From an uncultured Olsenella sp. (GTDB lineage: Bacteria; Actinomycetota; Coriobacteriia; Coriobacteriales; Atopobiaceae), in the NCBI GenBank assembly GCA_900540955.1, contig UQIF01000032.1:1-20489 (forward strand): DNA of 20,489 nucleotides, given 5' to 3'. The stretch's first letter is position 1; every line of letters starts with the position of its first letter. The position numbers and the translations under genes are program-made. Below the pieces are notes generated by a model, which was not told the DNA's origin, did no database searches, and saw only the letters and a list, made by a program, of their open reading frames with translations. Below are positions 6,913-13,931 of the stretch, in pieces.

Positions 6913-7077
6913 TCAGCCCCGCTTCGAGCCCTGACGGCAGATGCCGCCCTTGTGGCCGCAGGCCTTGTTCGGGCCCATGCCCTTCTTTGCGGCGATGGCG
7001 CCGAAGCCTGCGCGCCCGCCTCCCAGCTTCTTTGGGATCGGCGGCAGGTTGGGGTGGCGCTTCTCTTCTCTGCTCAT
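6913..7077 (-). CDS. Small hypothetical protein with Cys/His cluster (54 aa)
   Basis: The 54-residue basic protein starts MSREEKRHPNLPPIPKKLGG and ends ACGHKGGICRQGSKRG. I do not recognise the family. The C-x-H-x4-C pattern near the C-terminus could bind a metal or a nucleic acid. The ATG at 7077 is chosen because AAGGAG lies nine bases upstream. An in-frame ATG at 7146 preceded by GAGGTGG would give 77 residues. It is immediately upstream of the ProX-like gene with a 1-nt gap, so the two are likely one operon. Confidence 0.6.
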   Translation of the reverse strand: MSREEKRHPNLPPIPKKLGGGRAGFGAIAAKKGMGPNKACGHKGGICRQGSKRG

Positions 7078-7280
7078 CCTCGGCGCTCCTTGCGCGGCGG
7101 GCACGTCGGCCCGCCCTCGTGGTTTTCCGTCGGAATCGTATCGCATCCACCTCGCGCGACGGTTTGGAAACGCGCGCGCAAACTCGTTGTGGATAATGGA
7201 TTCATGTTTATCTGCGCGCGCCGGCCCCGGCGCCGTGAAGGCACGAGTCCCGGGGAGGCCCGGGGGAGAGCGGGGTTTTA

Positions 7281-9566
7281 ATGGTCAAGCTGTACGACGA
7301 GGGCGTCTTCCTGCGCAACGGTGACGAGGTCATCCCCGAAAGCCGGGCAGCCGAGGCCGGCATCGCCGATGCGGCCGAGGATGCCCGCCGCGGCACGATC
7401 GCCTACTCCATCCTCCAGGCGCACAACACCTCGGGCGACCCGGACATGCTCAAGATTCGCTTCGACGCCATGGCGAGCCACGACATCACCTTCGTCGGCA
7501 TCATCCAGACGGCACGCGCCTCGGGCATGGAGAAGTTCCCGATCCCCTACGTGCTCACCAACTGCCACAACTCGCTGTGCGCCGTCGGCGGCACCATTAA
7601 CGAGGACGACCACGTCTTCGGCCTCTCCGCGGCAAAGAAGTACGGCGGAATCTTCGTCCCGCCCCACATCGCCGTCATCCACTCCTTCATGCGCGAGAAC
7701 TTCGCCGGCTGCGGAAAGATGATTATTGGCTCCGACTCTCACACCCGCTACGGCGCCCTGGGCACCATGGCGGTGGGCGAGGGCGGCGGCGAGCTGGCCA
7801 AGCAGCTGCTGCAGGACACCTATGACGTCGCCTATCCCGGCGTCGTCGCCATCTACCTCAAGGGCGCCCCGCGCCCCGGCGTCGGCCCGCACGACGTGGC
7901 GCTCGCCATTGTCCGCGCGGTCTTCGCCAAGGGCTACGTCAAGAACAAGGTCATGGAGTTCGTGGGCCCCGGCATCGCGAGCATGACGACCGACTACCGC
8001 AACGGCGTCGACGTCATGACCACCGAGACCACCTGCCTGTCGTCCATTTGGGCCACCGACGAGGACACCCATGCGTTCCTCGCCGAGCACGGCCGCGGCG
8101 ACGAGTACCGCAAGCTCGCGCCCGCCGACGTCGCCTACTACGACGGCTGCGTCGAGGTCGACCTCTCCGAGGTCAAGCCCATGATCGCGCTGCCCTTCCA
8201 CCCGTCCAACGCCTTCACCATCGACGAGCTCAACGAGAACCTCGAGGACATCCTGCACGAGGTCGAGGTCGAGGCGGCCCGCATCGGCGGCAAGAAGGTC
8301 AACTTCAGCCTGCTCGACAAGGTCGTCGACGGCAAGCTCCACGTCCAGCAGGGCGTGATCGCCGGCTGCTCCGGCGGCAACTACGACTCCGTCGTCCAGG
8401 CGGCCCGCGCGCTCAAGGGCGCCAACATCGGCTGCGGCGAGTTCTCGCTGTCCGTCTACCCCACGAGCCAGCCGGTCGCGCTCGAGCTCACGCGCCGCGG
8501 CTACATCTACGACCTCATGGAGGCGGGCGCCATCGTGCGCACGGCCTTCTGCGGCCCGTGCTTCGGCGCCGGCGACACGCCCGCCAACAACGGCCTCTCC
8601 ATCCGCCACACCACGCGCAACTTCCCCAACCGCGAGGGCTCCAAGCCCGGAAACGGCCAGCTCTCGGCCGTTGCGCTCATGGACGCGCGTTCCATCGCCG
8701 CCACCGCGGCCGCCGGCGGCGTGCTCACCCCTGCCACCGACCTGCCCGACGAGACCTGGGACGAGAAGTGCGAGTACCACTTCGACTCCGCCCCCTACAA
8801 GAAGCGCGTCTACTGGGGCTTCGGCAAGGAGGACCTCGGCTCCGCGCTGGTCGAGGGCCCGAACATCAAGCCCTGGCCCGCGATGGAGCCCCTCGCGCAG
8901 GACATCCTGCTCAAGGTCTGCTCCAAGATCATGGACCCGGTGACCACCACCGACGAGCTCATCCCCTCCGGCGAGACGAGCTCCTACCGCTCCAACCCGC
9001 TCGGCCTGGCCGAGTTCACCCTCTCGCGCCGCGACCCCGAGTACGTCGGCCGCTCCAAGGCGGTCGACGCCGTCGAGAAGCGCCGCGTCGCCGGCGAGGA
9101 CCTCGCCGAGGCCGACCCGGCGCTGGCCGGCGTGTTCGACGCGCTCGCCGCGGCGGGCGTCGAGGCCGACTCCAAGGCGACCGAGTATGGCAGCATGGTC
9201 TACGCCGTCAAGCCCGGCGACGGCTCCGCCCGCGAGCAGGCCGCGAGCTGCCAGCGCGTGATCGGCGGCCTCGCGAACATCGTCAGCGAGTACGCCACCA
9301 AGCGCTACCGCTCCAACGTGATGAACTGGGGCATGCTGCCCTTCCAGATGGAGGGCGAGCCCAACTTCGAGGTCGGCGACTACGTGTTCGTGCCCGGCAT
9401 CCGTGCCACGCTCGACGGCGAGCTTACGGACATCGCCGCATGGGCCGTTCGCGCCGACGGGTCCGTCGATCAGGTCAAGCTCGCGATCGCCGACATGACC
9501 CCCGAGGAGCGCGCCATCGTCAAGGCCGGCTGCCTCATCAACTACAACCGTCAGAAGAACGCGTAG
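7281..9566 (+). CDS. Aconitase-superfamily hydratase, YbhJ-like
   Basis: The 761-residue protein resembles the YbhJ group of aconitase-like hydratases. The three expected [4Fe-4S] ligands are present: Cys363 in GCSGGNYDS, and Cys424 and Cys427 in the CGPC motif. The spacing (61 and 3) is close to that of true aconitases. GSDSHTRYGALGTMAVGEGG near 152-171 is the aconitase active-site signature. A C-terminal swivel-like domain follows. It may hydrate citrate-like tricarboxylates, but no substrate is assigned, and family members have not clearly been shown to be the main aconitase. The ATG follows a GGGGGAGAG stretch. The codon use is strongly GC-biased, like highly expressed local genes, which creates long spurious antisense frames. 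A decayed copy of its 3' end lies at 10471. Confidence 0.87.
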   Translation: MVKLYDEGVFLRNGDEVIPESRAAEAGIADAAEDARRGTIAYSILQAHNTSGDPDMLKIRFDAMASHDITFVGIIQTARASGMEKFPIPYVLTNCHNSLCAVGGTINEDDHVFGLSAAKKYGGIFVPPHIAVIHSFMRENFAGCGKMIIGSDSHTRYGALGTMAVGEGGGELAKQLLQDTYDVAYPGVVAIYLKGAPRPGVGPHDVALAIVRAVFAKGYVKNKVMEFVGPGIASMTTDYRNGVDVMTTETTCLSSIWATDEDTHAFLAEHGRGDEYRKLAPADVAYYDGCVEVDLSEVKPMIALPFHPSNAFTIDELNENLEDILHEVEVEAARIGGKKVNFSLLDKVVDGKLHVQQGVIAGCSGGNYDSVVQAARALKGANIGCGEFSLSVYPTSQPVALELTRRGYIYDLMEAGAIVRTAFCGPCFGAGDTPANNGLSIRHTTRNFPNREGSKPGNGQLSAVALMDARSIAATAAAGGVLTPATDLPDETWDEKCEYHFDSAPYKKRVYWGFGKEDLGSALVEGPNIKPWPAMEPLAQDILLKVCSKIMDPVTTTDELIPSGETSSYRSNPLGLAEFTLSRRDPEYVGRSKAVDAVEKRRVAGEDLAEADPALAGVFDALAAAGVEADSKATEYGSMVYAVKPGDGSAREQAASCQRVIGGLANIVSEYATKRYRSNVMNWGMLPFQMEGEPNFEVGDYVFVPGIRATLDGELTDIAAWAVRADGSVDQVKLAIADMTPEERAIVKAGCLINYNRQKNA

Positions 9567-9590
9567 CCTCTAACGATTTCGCTTACAAAG

Positions 9591-9635
9591 AAGGACCCGC
9601 GGGGTCGCCGAAAATAGGCGTGCCCGCGGGCCCTT
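9591..9635. terminator. Bidirectional terminator between hydratase and lipoprotein genes
   Basis: AAGGACCCGCGGG at 9591-9603 pairs with CCCGCGGGCCCTT at 9623-9635 with one mismatch. An inner CGCC/GGCG stem lies at 9606-9620. On the minus strand CTTTGT follows the stem; on the plus strand only a short T stretch does. It sits between two convergent genes. Confidence 0.75.
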
Positions 9636-9655
9636 TAAGTCAAGTCGCATTGCTG

Positions 9656-10306
9656 CTACTTGACGAGGCTGCCGCCCCACTCGACCACTGTGAAGCCGAC
9701 GCGCTCGGGTGCCGCGAGTTCCTGGGTGGGAATATCAACCGGGGAGTCTGCGGGCTTCCACGCCATGAACACGCGAAGCAGCGTGTTGGGCTCCGGATCA
9801 ATGTGGAGCTGGGCCGCCTGCGTATAGGCGTCTGCCTGGAACGAGATGATGTTGTAGGGATTGTCCTGCATAAGCGGCAACCAGTAGACGATGAACTCGT
9901 TCGCTTCCTTGCGATTTAGCCCCAGCTGCCCGAGCGCACTCTCGAGGAAGGCTGCGGTGTCGCCTCCCGCCACGCAGAAACCCTCGGAGAAATCGTACGC
10001 GGCGTCGCCCATGCCTTCCCAGTACAGGTAGTTGTACGTCTGCCCGCCTGTGTCCGTGAGCGTTCCGTCGGGCAGCGCGGTGACGTTCCACTTGCCGTTG
10101 TACTCGGGATACGTGCAGGTCAGGTCTCCCGCATAGTCAAGCTCGACCGAGACGTCCTCCTTCTCTTCCGGGTAGAGATAGATGACCGGCTTCAAATCCG
10201 GTTGCTCGGGCTCGCGGACACACCCGCATACCGTAAGGAGGCACCCGCAGGCCAAGGCTGACAAAAGCACAAGAGCGATAGCTCGTGGCGATGCGTTCTT
10301 CTTCAT
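9656..10306 (-). CDS. Predicted exported lipoprotein of unknown function
   Basis: The 216-residue protein starts MKKNASPRAIALVLLSALAC and has a hydrophobic signal segment ending near a lipobox (VCGC, acylated Cys29 predicted). The mature part contains KPVIYLYPEEKEDVSVELDY and QTYNYLYWEG, a pattern I associate with hypothetical surface proteins of gut Firmicutes and Actinobacteria, without a named function. Aromatic and acidic residues dominate. GGGAGG lies about ten bases before the ATG. It converges on the hydratase across a shared terminator. Surface anchoring is the only role supported. Confidence 0.75.
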   Translation of the reverse strand: MKKNASPRAIALVLLSALACGCLLTVCGCVREPEQPDLKPVIYLYPEEKEDVSVELDYAGDLTCTYPEYNGKWNVTALPDGTLTDTGGQTYNYLYWEGMGDAAYDFSEGFCVAGGDTAAFLESALGQLGLNRKEANEFIVYWLPLMQDNPYNIISFQADAYTQAAQLHIDPEPNTLLRVFMAWKPADSPVDIPTQELAAPERVGFTVVEWGGSLVK

Positions 10307-10470
10307 GAGAGCTGCCTCCCTTGAGACGAATACAGCGGGCGAATCAATTCTAGGGAGCTTGCGGTAAGGCGGGCATGCGCGAACGCTATGGCATTCCGCC
10401 GAATGGCGCCTAACGACCCGTGGGCGCTGGCCAAAATGCTTGTGCGCCGCGAGGCGGTCCGGTCCTATTA

Positions 10471-10617
10471 GTCGGCGACCACGAGTTTGTGCCCGGCTAT
10501 CGCGCCGACGGCTCCACGGACAAGGTCAAGCTCGCGATCGCAACATGACCCCGAGGAGCGCGCCATCGTCAAGGTCGGCCGCGCCCCATCAACTGCAACC
10601 GCGAGAAGAACGCGTAA
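10471..10617 (+). pseudogene. Decayed remnant of the hydratase 3' end
   Basis: The frame reads VGDHEFVPGYRADGSTDKVK, matching the hydratase near its C-terminus (VGDYVFVPGI ... RADGSVDQVKLAIA). An internal in-frame deletion of about 60 bp separates the two matched parts. Downstream, small deletions break the frame after LAIA and again within the ACCCCCGAG region. The nucleotide match nevertheless continues through CGCGCCATCGTCAAG, the GAAGAACGCG end and the stop region at 10615-10617. The remaining ~90% of the gene is absent here. It is a relic of a second copy, from tandem duplication or from recombination. Confidence 0.85.
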
Positions 10618-11078
10618 CGGTCCAGCGGTTTCGTTCGTGCGGATGGGGGCCATTCTTTCGCGCGGCAGCCTCATCGTGAAGCGCGATGTCGAGCTGTCTG
10701 GCTTCTAGCGCTTTGTGGCGCTCGTTGCCTGCACCTCAAAAACCAGGCCTATTTCCCTCAGTTTCGTGACGCTCCCGCGCCGCCGTCTCGATGCCGACCT
10801 TGGCGCAGATCGTCCGCGCCGTTTGAGGCCGCAAATGGGTTAGCTTACATAAAACAACACGATGTAGGTATCCTATTTCGAAAAGCTCGAGTAGCTCAAA
10901 TCGTTCTAGCTTTTTACCTGCGGAAACGTCAGCGCAAAGTAACCTCTTCTCACACAATTTAGAATTGGATACCTACTTCGTGACTTTTTATGCGTGAATG
11001 ACGTTGTTTAGACCCGTCGGAAGGCGTTGCCCTTCGACTTGGGCTCAGAAATTGAGCTTCGCGTCCGCGCCGCGCGCG
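10618..11078. other. Gene-poor stretch after the hydratase relic
   Basis: No intact gene was recognised. A minus-strand open frame at 10736-10957 (reading ELLELFEIGYLHRVVLCKLT and ending ERHETEGNRPGF) has no clear ribosome site or family match and may be a decayed remnant. Another minus-strand frame overlaps its end and reads REIGLVFEVQATSATKR before a stop, which suggests an old frameshifted gene. The centre (10850-11000) is AT-rich relative to its surroundings and contains an inverted repeat pair. Confidence 0.45.
10858..10982. repeat. 125-bp AT-rich segment bounded by 20-bp inverted repeats
   Basis: CACGATGTAGGTATCCTATT at 10858-10877 and AATTGGATACCTACTTCGTG at 10963-10982 are inverted repeats matching at 18 of 20 positions, with a perfect 10-bp core GTAGGTATCC. 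An inner AAAAGCT/AGCTTTT pair lies at 10881-10914. It may be a small non-autonomous mobile element or a pair of binding sites. Confidence 0.55.
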
Positions 11079-11137
11079 AAAAAGCCCCGCCCCCCCGCCG
11101 AGGCGCGCTGCTCGCGCACAAGGCGATGGGGCGGGGC
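11079..11137 (-). terminator. Rho-independent terminator of the SDR gene
   Basis: On the minus strand GCCCCGCCCC (11137-11128) pairs with GGGGCGGGGC (11093-11084), and TTTTT follows directly. It starts about 30 nt after the SDR stop codon. The loop is long (about 34 nt) and may form an inner GC-rich stem. Confidence 0.8.
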
Positions 11138-11166
11138 GCCGCTGTGCGGACGCTAGGCCATGAGCG

Positions 11167-11928
11167 CTACGGCATGATGGAGTTGGCGCCGTCGACGATC
11201 ACGGACTGGCCGGAGTAGTAGCAGGAGTCGGGGCCCGCGAGGAAGGCGACGACGGGAGCGATGTCGCCCTCGGGGTCGCCGAAGCGGTGCATGGGGTTGA
11301 GCATGACCTGCTTCTTGTACTCCTCGGGGAACTTCTCGGCCCAGGCCTTGGCGGCGGGGGACTCGGCGCCGGGGAGCACGACGTTCACGCAGATGCCGTA
11401 CTGGCCCCACTCCTTGGCGGCGATCTTGGTCAGGCCGCGCAGGGCCTCCTTGTTGGAGCCGTAGGCGAGCTGGCCGGCGATGCCGAACATGCCGGTAGCG
11501 GAGGCGAAGTTGATGATGCGGCCCTCGCCCTGCTCCTTCATGTAGGGGAAGGCGGCCTGCATGTAGTTGAGTGAGCCGATGGTGCCCGACTCCCAGGCGG
11601 CGAGCATGTTCTCGTAGGTGGTGTCCTCGACGGGCGAGGAGGGCACGATCGCCTGGCCGTTGTTGACGATGACGTCGATGGAGCCGAAGGTGTCCACCGC
11701 GGCCTTGACGACCTCCTCGACGCGGGCACGGTCGGCGGAGTCGCAGGTCATGGCGAGGCCCTGGCCGCCGGCCTCCTCGATCTCGGCTACGGTCTGCTGG
11801 ATGGGGGCCTCGCGGCGGCCGGTGCACACGACCTTGACGCCGCGCTTGGCGAGGCACAGAGCGATGCCCTTGCCGATGCCCTGACCAGCGCCGGTGACAA
11901 CGGCGACCTTCTCGTTGAGCTGCTTCAT
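11167..11928 (-). CDS. SDR family NAD(P)-dependent oxidoreductase
   Basis: The 253-residue classical short-chain dehydrogenase has TGAGQGIG at 12-19 for cofactor binding. The NNAG motif is altered to NNGQA at 89-93. The catalytic Ser143, Tyr156 and Lys160 (AYGSNK) are in place. The C-terminal YYSGQSVIVDGANSI is typical. TGRRE at 36-40, with basic residues after strand 2, suggests NADP preference. The ATG at 11928 has GAGGAG upstream. The frame stays open further upstream, but that part is not family-like. It is divergent from the amidohydrolase gene, so the two may serve one catabolic pathway. The substrate is unknown. Confidence 0.88.
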   Translation of the reverse strand: MKQLNEKVAVVTGAGQGIGKGIALCLAKRGVKVVCTGRREAPIQQTVAEIEEAGGQGLAMTCDSADRARVEEVVKAAVDTFGSIDVIVNNGQAIVPSSPVEDTTYENMLAAWESGTIGSLNYMQAAFPYMKEQGEGRIINFASATGMFGIAGQLAYGSNKEALRGLTKIAAKEWGQYGICVNVVLPGAESPAAKAWAEKFPEEYKKQVMLNPMHRFGDPEGDIAPVVAFLAGPDSCYYSGQSVIVDGANSIMP

Positions 11929-12108
11929 GTGATGCTCCTCTCGTCGTGCCCTGTAAATACACACGATGCCAAGTATCTCAGCCGCCCGCCCGCGCGTGAA
12001 CCGGTCCTCGACGAGCGGCATGGTTTTGCAGGTAACGGATTCCCGCCGCCGCACGTCTGCCGCCCGCCCGCAAGACCGCCTCCACGAAAGGTCCGCTCGA
12101 CTATCATG

Positions 12109-12146
12109 TTGACGCATAGTCAATAAATACTGATGCCAGGTCAGTA
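12109..12146. promoter_or_regulatory. Two similar dyads spaced 21 bp in the SDR/amidohydrolase divergent promoter
   Basis: Site 1 is TTGAC-GCATA-GTCAA (12109-12123). Site 2 is TACTGA-TGCCAGG-TCAGTA (12128-12146). Both contain a 13-mer of form TGAYGCNNRGTCA, at 12110-12122 and 12131-12143. The centres are 21 bp apart, two helical turns, as for cooperative binding of a dimeric repressor. Site 2 ends about 18 bp before the amidohydrolase ATG. Promoter hexamers could not be assigned with confidence. Confidence 0.55.
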
Positions 12147-12164
12147 AACGGGAAGGATCTCCAG

Positions 12165-13481
12165 ATGGCAAACGCCGCCTCCGTCGCCGCCTTGAACCGA
12201 AGGACGGCGTACATCAACGCAAATGTGCTCGACGGGACCGAGGGCATGGAGGTCCTCGAGAACCATGCGGTCGTCGTCGAGGGGCGGCGTATCGTGGAGG
12301 TCGCCCCCACGGCCGAGGCGGACCTCGCCGGCTGCGAGCCCGTTGACCTCAAGGGCGCCTACCTGCTTCCGGGTCTCATCAACATGCACGTGCACCTCGC
12401 GGGCAACGGCAAGCCCCAAAAGAAGCAGCGCGACAACGAGGCGCTGGTCAAGAAGGTCATGGCCAACGGCCTCACGCGTGCGATCGCGTATCGCCTGGTG
12501 GCGGAGTACGCGCGCCTGGAGCTGCACAGCGGCGTCACCACCATCCGCACCGTCGGCGGCCTGGGCGACTTCGACACGCGCGTGCGCGACGCCGGCGCCG
12601 TCGGCAGGCTCGACGCTCCGCGCATCCTCGCTGCCAACCAGGGAATCTCGGTGCCTGGCGGCCACATGGCGGGCTCGGTGGCCATCGCGGCGCACAGCAT
12701 CCCCGAGGCCCTGGAGCAGGTCGACGTCGCCCGAGCCCAGGGCGCGGACCTCATCAAGCTCATGGTCACCGGCGGCGTGCTCGACGCCAAGGAGAAGGGC
12801 ACGCCCGGCGAGCTCAAGATGGACCCCGCCATGGTGCGCGCGGTGTGCGACCGTGCCCATGAGCTCGGCTTTACCGTGGCCGCGCACGTCGAGTCGACCG
12901 AGGGCGTGCGCGTTGCGCTCGAGGGCGGCGTCGACTCGATCGAGCACGGCGCCGCGCCGACCGACGATATCATGGGCCTCTTCAAGAAGAACGGCTCGTT
13001 CCTCTGCACCACGATCTCGCCGGCGCTGCCCTATGCGCTCTTTGACCGCTCCGTCTCGTGCGCGAGCGAGGTCGAGCAGTACAACGGCAACATGGTCTTC
13101 GAGGGGATCATCGCCAACTCGAAGGCAGCCCTCGAGCAGGGCGTCCCCGTGGCCCTTGGCAACGACGTGGGCTGTCCTTGGATCACCCAGTACGACTTCT
13201 GGCGCGAGCTTCGCTACTTCGAGAAGTACGTCGGCGTTTCTCGCTCCTTCGCGCTCCATACGGCGACGCTGCGCAATGCCCAGCTCGCCGGCGTCGGGGA
13301 CGTGACGGGCTCGATCGAGGTGGGGAAGGACGCCGATATGATCGTTGTCGACGCGAACCCGCTCGACGACCTGTGCGCGCTGCGCACCCCCAAGCACGTC
13401 ATCCACCGCGGTCGCCTCATCGCCAAGCCCAACGTAAAGCGCAACGCCGTGGTCGACCGCGAGCTCGACAAGTTCCTGTAG
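12165..13481 (+). CDS. Amidohydrolase family metal-dependent hydrolase
   Basis: The 438-residue protein is of the imidazolonepropionase/prolidase-like amidohydrolase type. It has the full metal-site set: His75 and His77 (HVH), Lys198 (IKLMVTGG, probable carboxylated bridge), His241 (AAHVES), His261 (EHGAAP) and Asp334 (GNDVG). The C-terminal segment GSIEVGKDADMIVVDANPLD is the usual beta-sandwich closure. It has no signal peptide, so it is cytoplasmic. AAGGA lies about nine bases before the ATG. Related enzymes cleave dipeptides or cyclic amides, and the substrate here is not assigned. Divergence from the SDR gene across a shared operator region suggests co-regulation. Confidence 0.88.
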   Translation: MANAASVAALNRRTAYINANVLDGTEGMEVLENHAVVVEGRRIVEVAPTAEADLAGCEPVDLKGAYLLPGLINMHVHLAGNGKPQKKQRDNEALVKKVMANGLTRAIAYRLVAEYARLELHSGVTTIRTVGGLGDFDTRVRDAGAVGRLDAPRILAANQGISVPGGHMAGSVAIAAHSIPEALEQVDVARAQGADLIKLMVTGGVLDAKEKGTPGELKMDPAMVRAVCDRAHELGFTVAAHVESTEGVRVALEGGVDSIEHGAAPTDDIMGLFKKNGSFLCTTISPALPYALFDRSVSCASEVEQYNGNMVFEGIIANSKAALEQGVPVALGNDVGCPWITQYDFWRELRYFEKYVGVSRSFALHTATLRNAQLAGVGDVTGSIEVGKDADMIVVDANPLDDLCALRTPKHVIHRGRLIAKPNVKRNAVVDRELDKFL

Positions 13482-13522
13482 GGCCTCGGATCCGACAATC
13501 GCCTTGCTCTGCAAAAGTGATT

Positions 13523-13573
13523 CGCCGGGGGCAGATTTCTGTAGAAGTCTGCCCCTCGGCGTTTCTGTCTTTA
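13523..13573 (+). terminator. Rho-independent terminator of the amidohydrolase gene
   Basis: CGCCGGGGGCAGA (13523-13535) pairs with TCTGCCCCTCGGCG (13548-13561) with one bulged base. TTTCTGTCTTTAT follows. It lies about 40 nt after the stop. Confidence 0.85.
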
Positions 13574-13931
13574 TATTGGTTGGCTGAATCGGGCAGTGAA
13601 TTGTGGGGTATGGACTGAGCGGCAGTATCAATAATCGAAAAAATCGGGCTCTATGTACTTAGCCCCCTCCCCATTAATTTCGTTGACATATTTGGCAATG
13701 CGATAGCCTTTAAAACCACTACCTGCTTTAGCTTTAATCTTTGTTTTCCTCACCGATTAAGTACCCCCACGCATATAGGTAAAGTGGTAATCTGAGCAAA
13801 GTCTGAACAACAGGTCTGGTCAACGGTGCATCAACGTTTATCCAGGTTTCCCGGGCGTGGACATGGAAACGCCCGGGCGACGCTCAAACGTGCCATCGCA
13901 GGACCGGGAAAGAAGTCGAGGGGAGTACTTT
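13574..13931 (+). promoter_or_regulatory. AT-rich upstream region and leader of the first surface protein gene
   Basis: This 358-bp stretch holds no gene. TTGACA at about 13683 is a good -35 hexamer without a convincing -10. TACCCCCAC lies at 13762-13770, and two direct repeats TCTGARCAA lie at 13791-13799 and 13802-13810, 11 bp apart. A perfect 9-bp hairpin CCCGGGCGT/ACGCCCGGG is at 13850-13858/13869-13877, with no T-run. An overlapping GTTTCC/GGAAAC pairing is possible as an alternative. GAGGGGAG then serves the start codon. The TACCCCC and AATCTGA motifs recur upstream of the next surface gene. Confidence 0.5.

Noticed and set aside
7278..8780. 500-codon open frame antisense to the hydratase gene
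   Set aside because: It is a by-product of the very high third-position GC in the true gene. The translation is a Val/Gly/Leu/Asp-rich low-complexity mix with no domain or ribosome site.
8048..9919. 623-codon plus-strand frame overlapping the hydratase
   Set aside because: It is extremely Arg/Pro-rich and out of frame with a gene that has intact iron-sulfur motifs. It is a compositional shadow.
10388..10471. 27-codon frame starting MAFRRMAPNDPWALAK before the hydratase relic
   Set aside because: No ribosome site, no hydrophobic or domain pattern, and it ends at the relic. There is not enough support for a gene.
12141..13631. 496-codon frame antisense to the amidohydrolase
   Set aside because: The sense gene has the full metal-binding set. 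The antisense translation is Val/Ala/Arg-rich and has no recognisable domain.
13788..13810. LytTR-type operator at the TCTGARCAA direct repeats
   Set aside because: The spacing is 11 bp and the sequence does not match the known LytTR consensus. It is kept only as an unassigned repeat.
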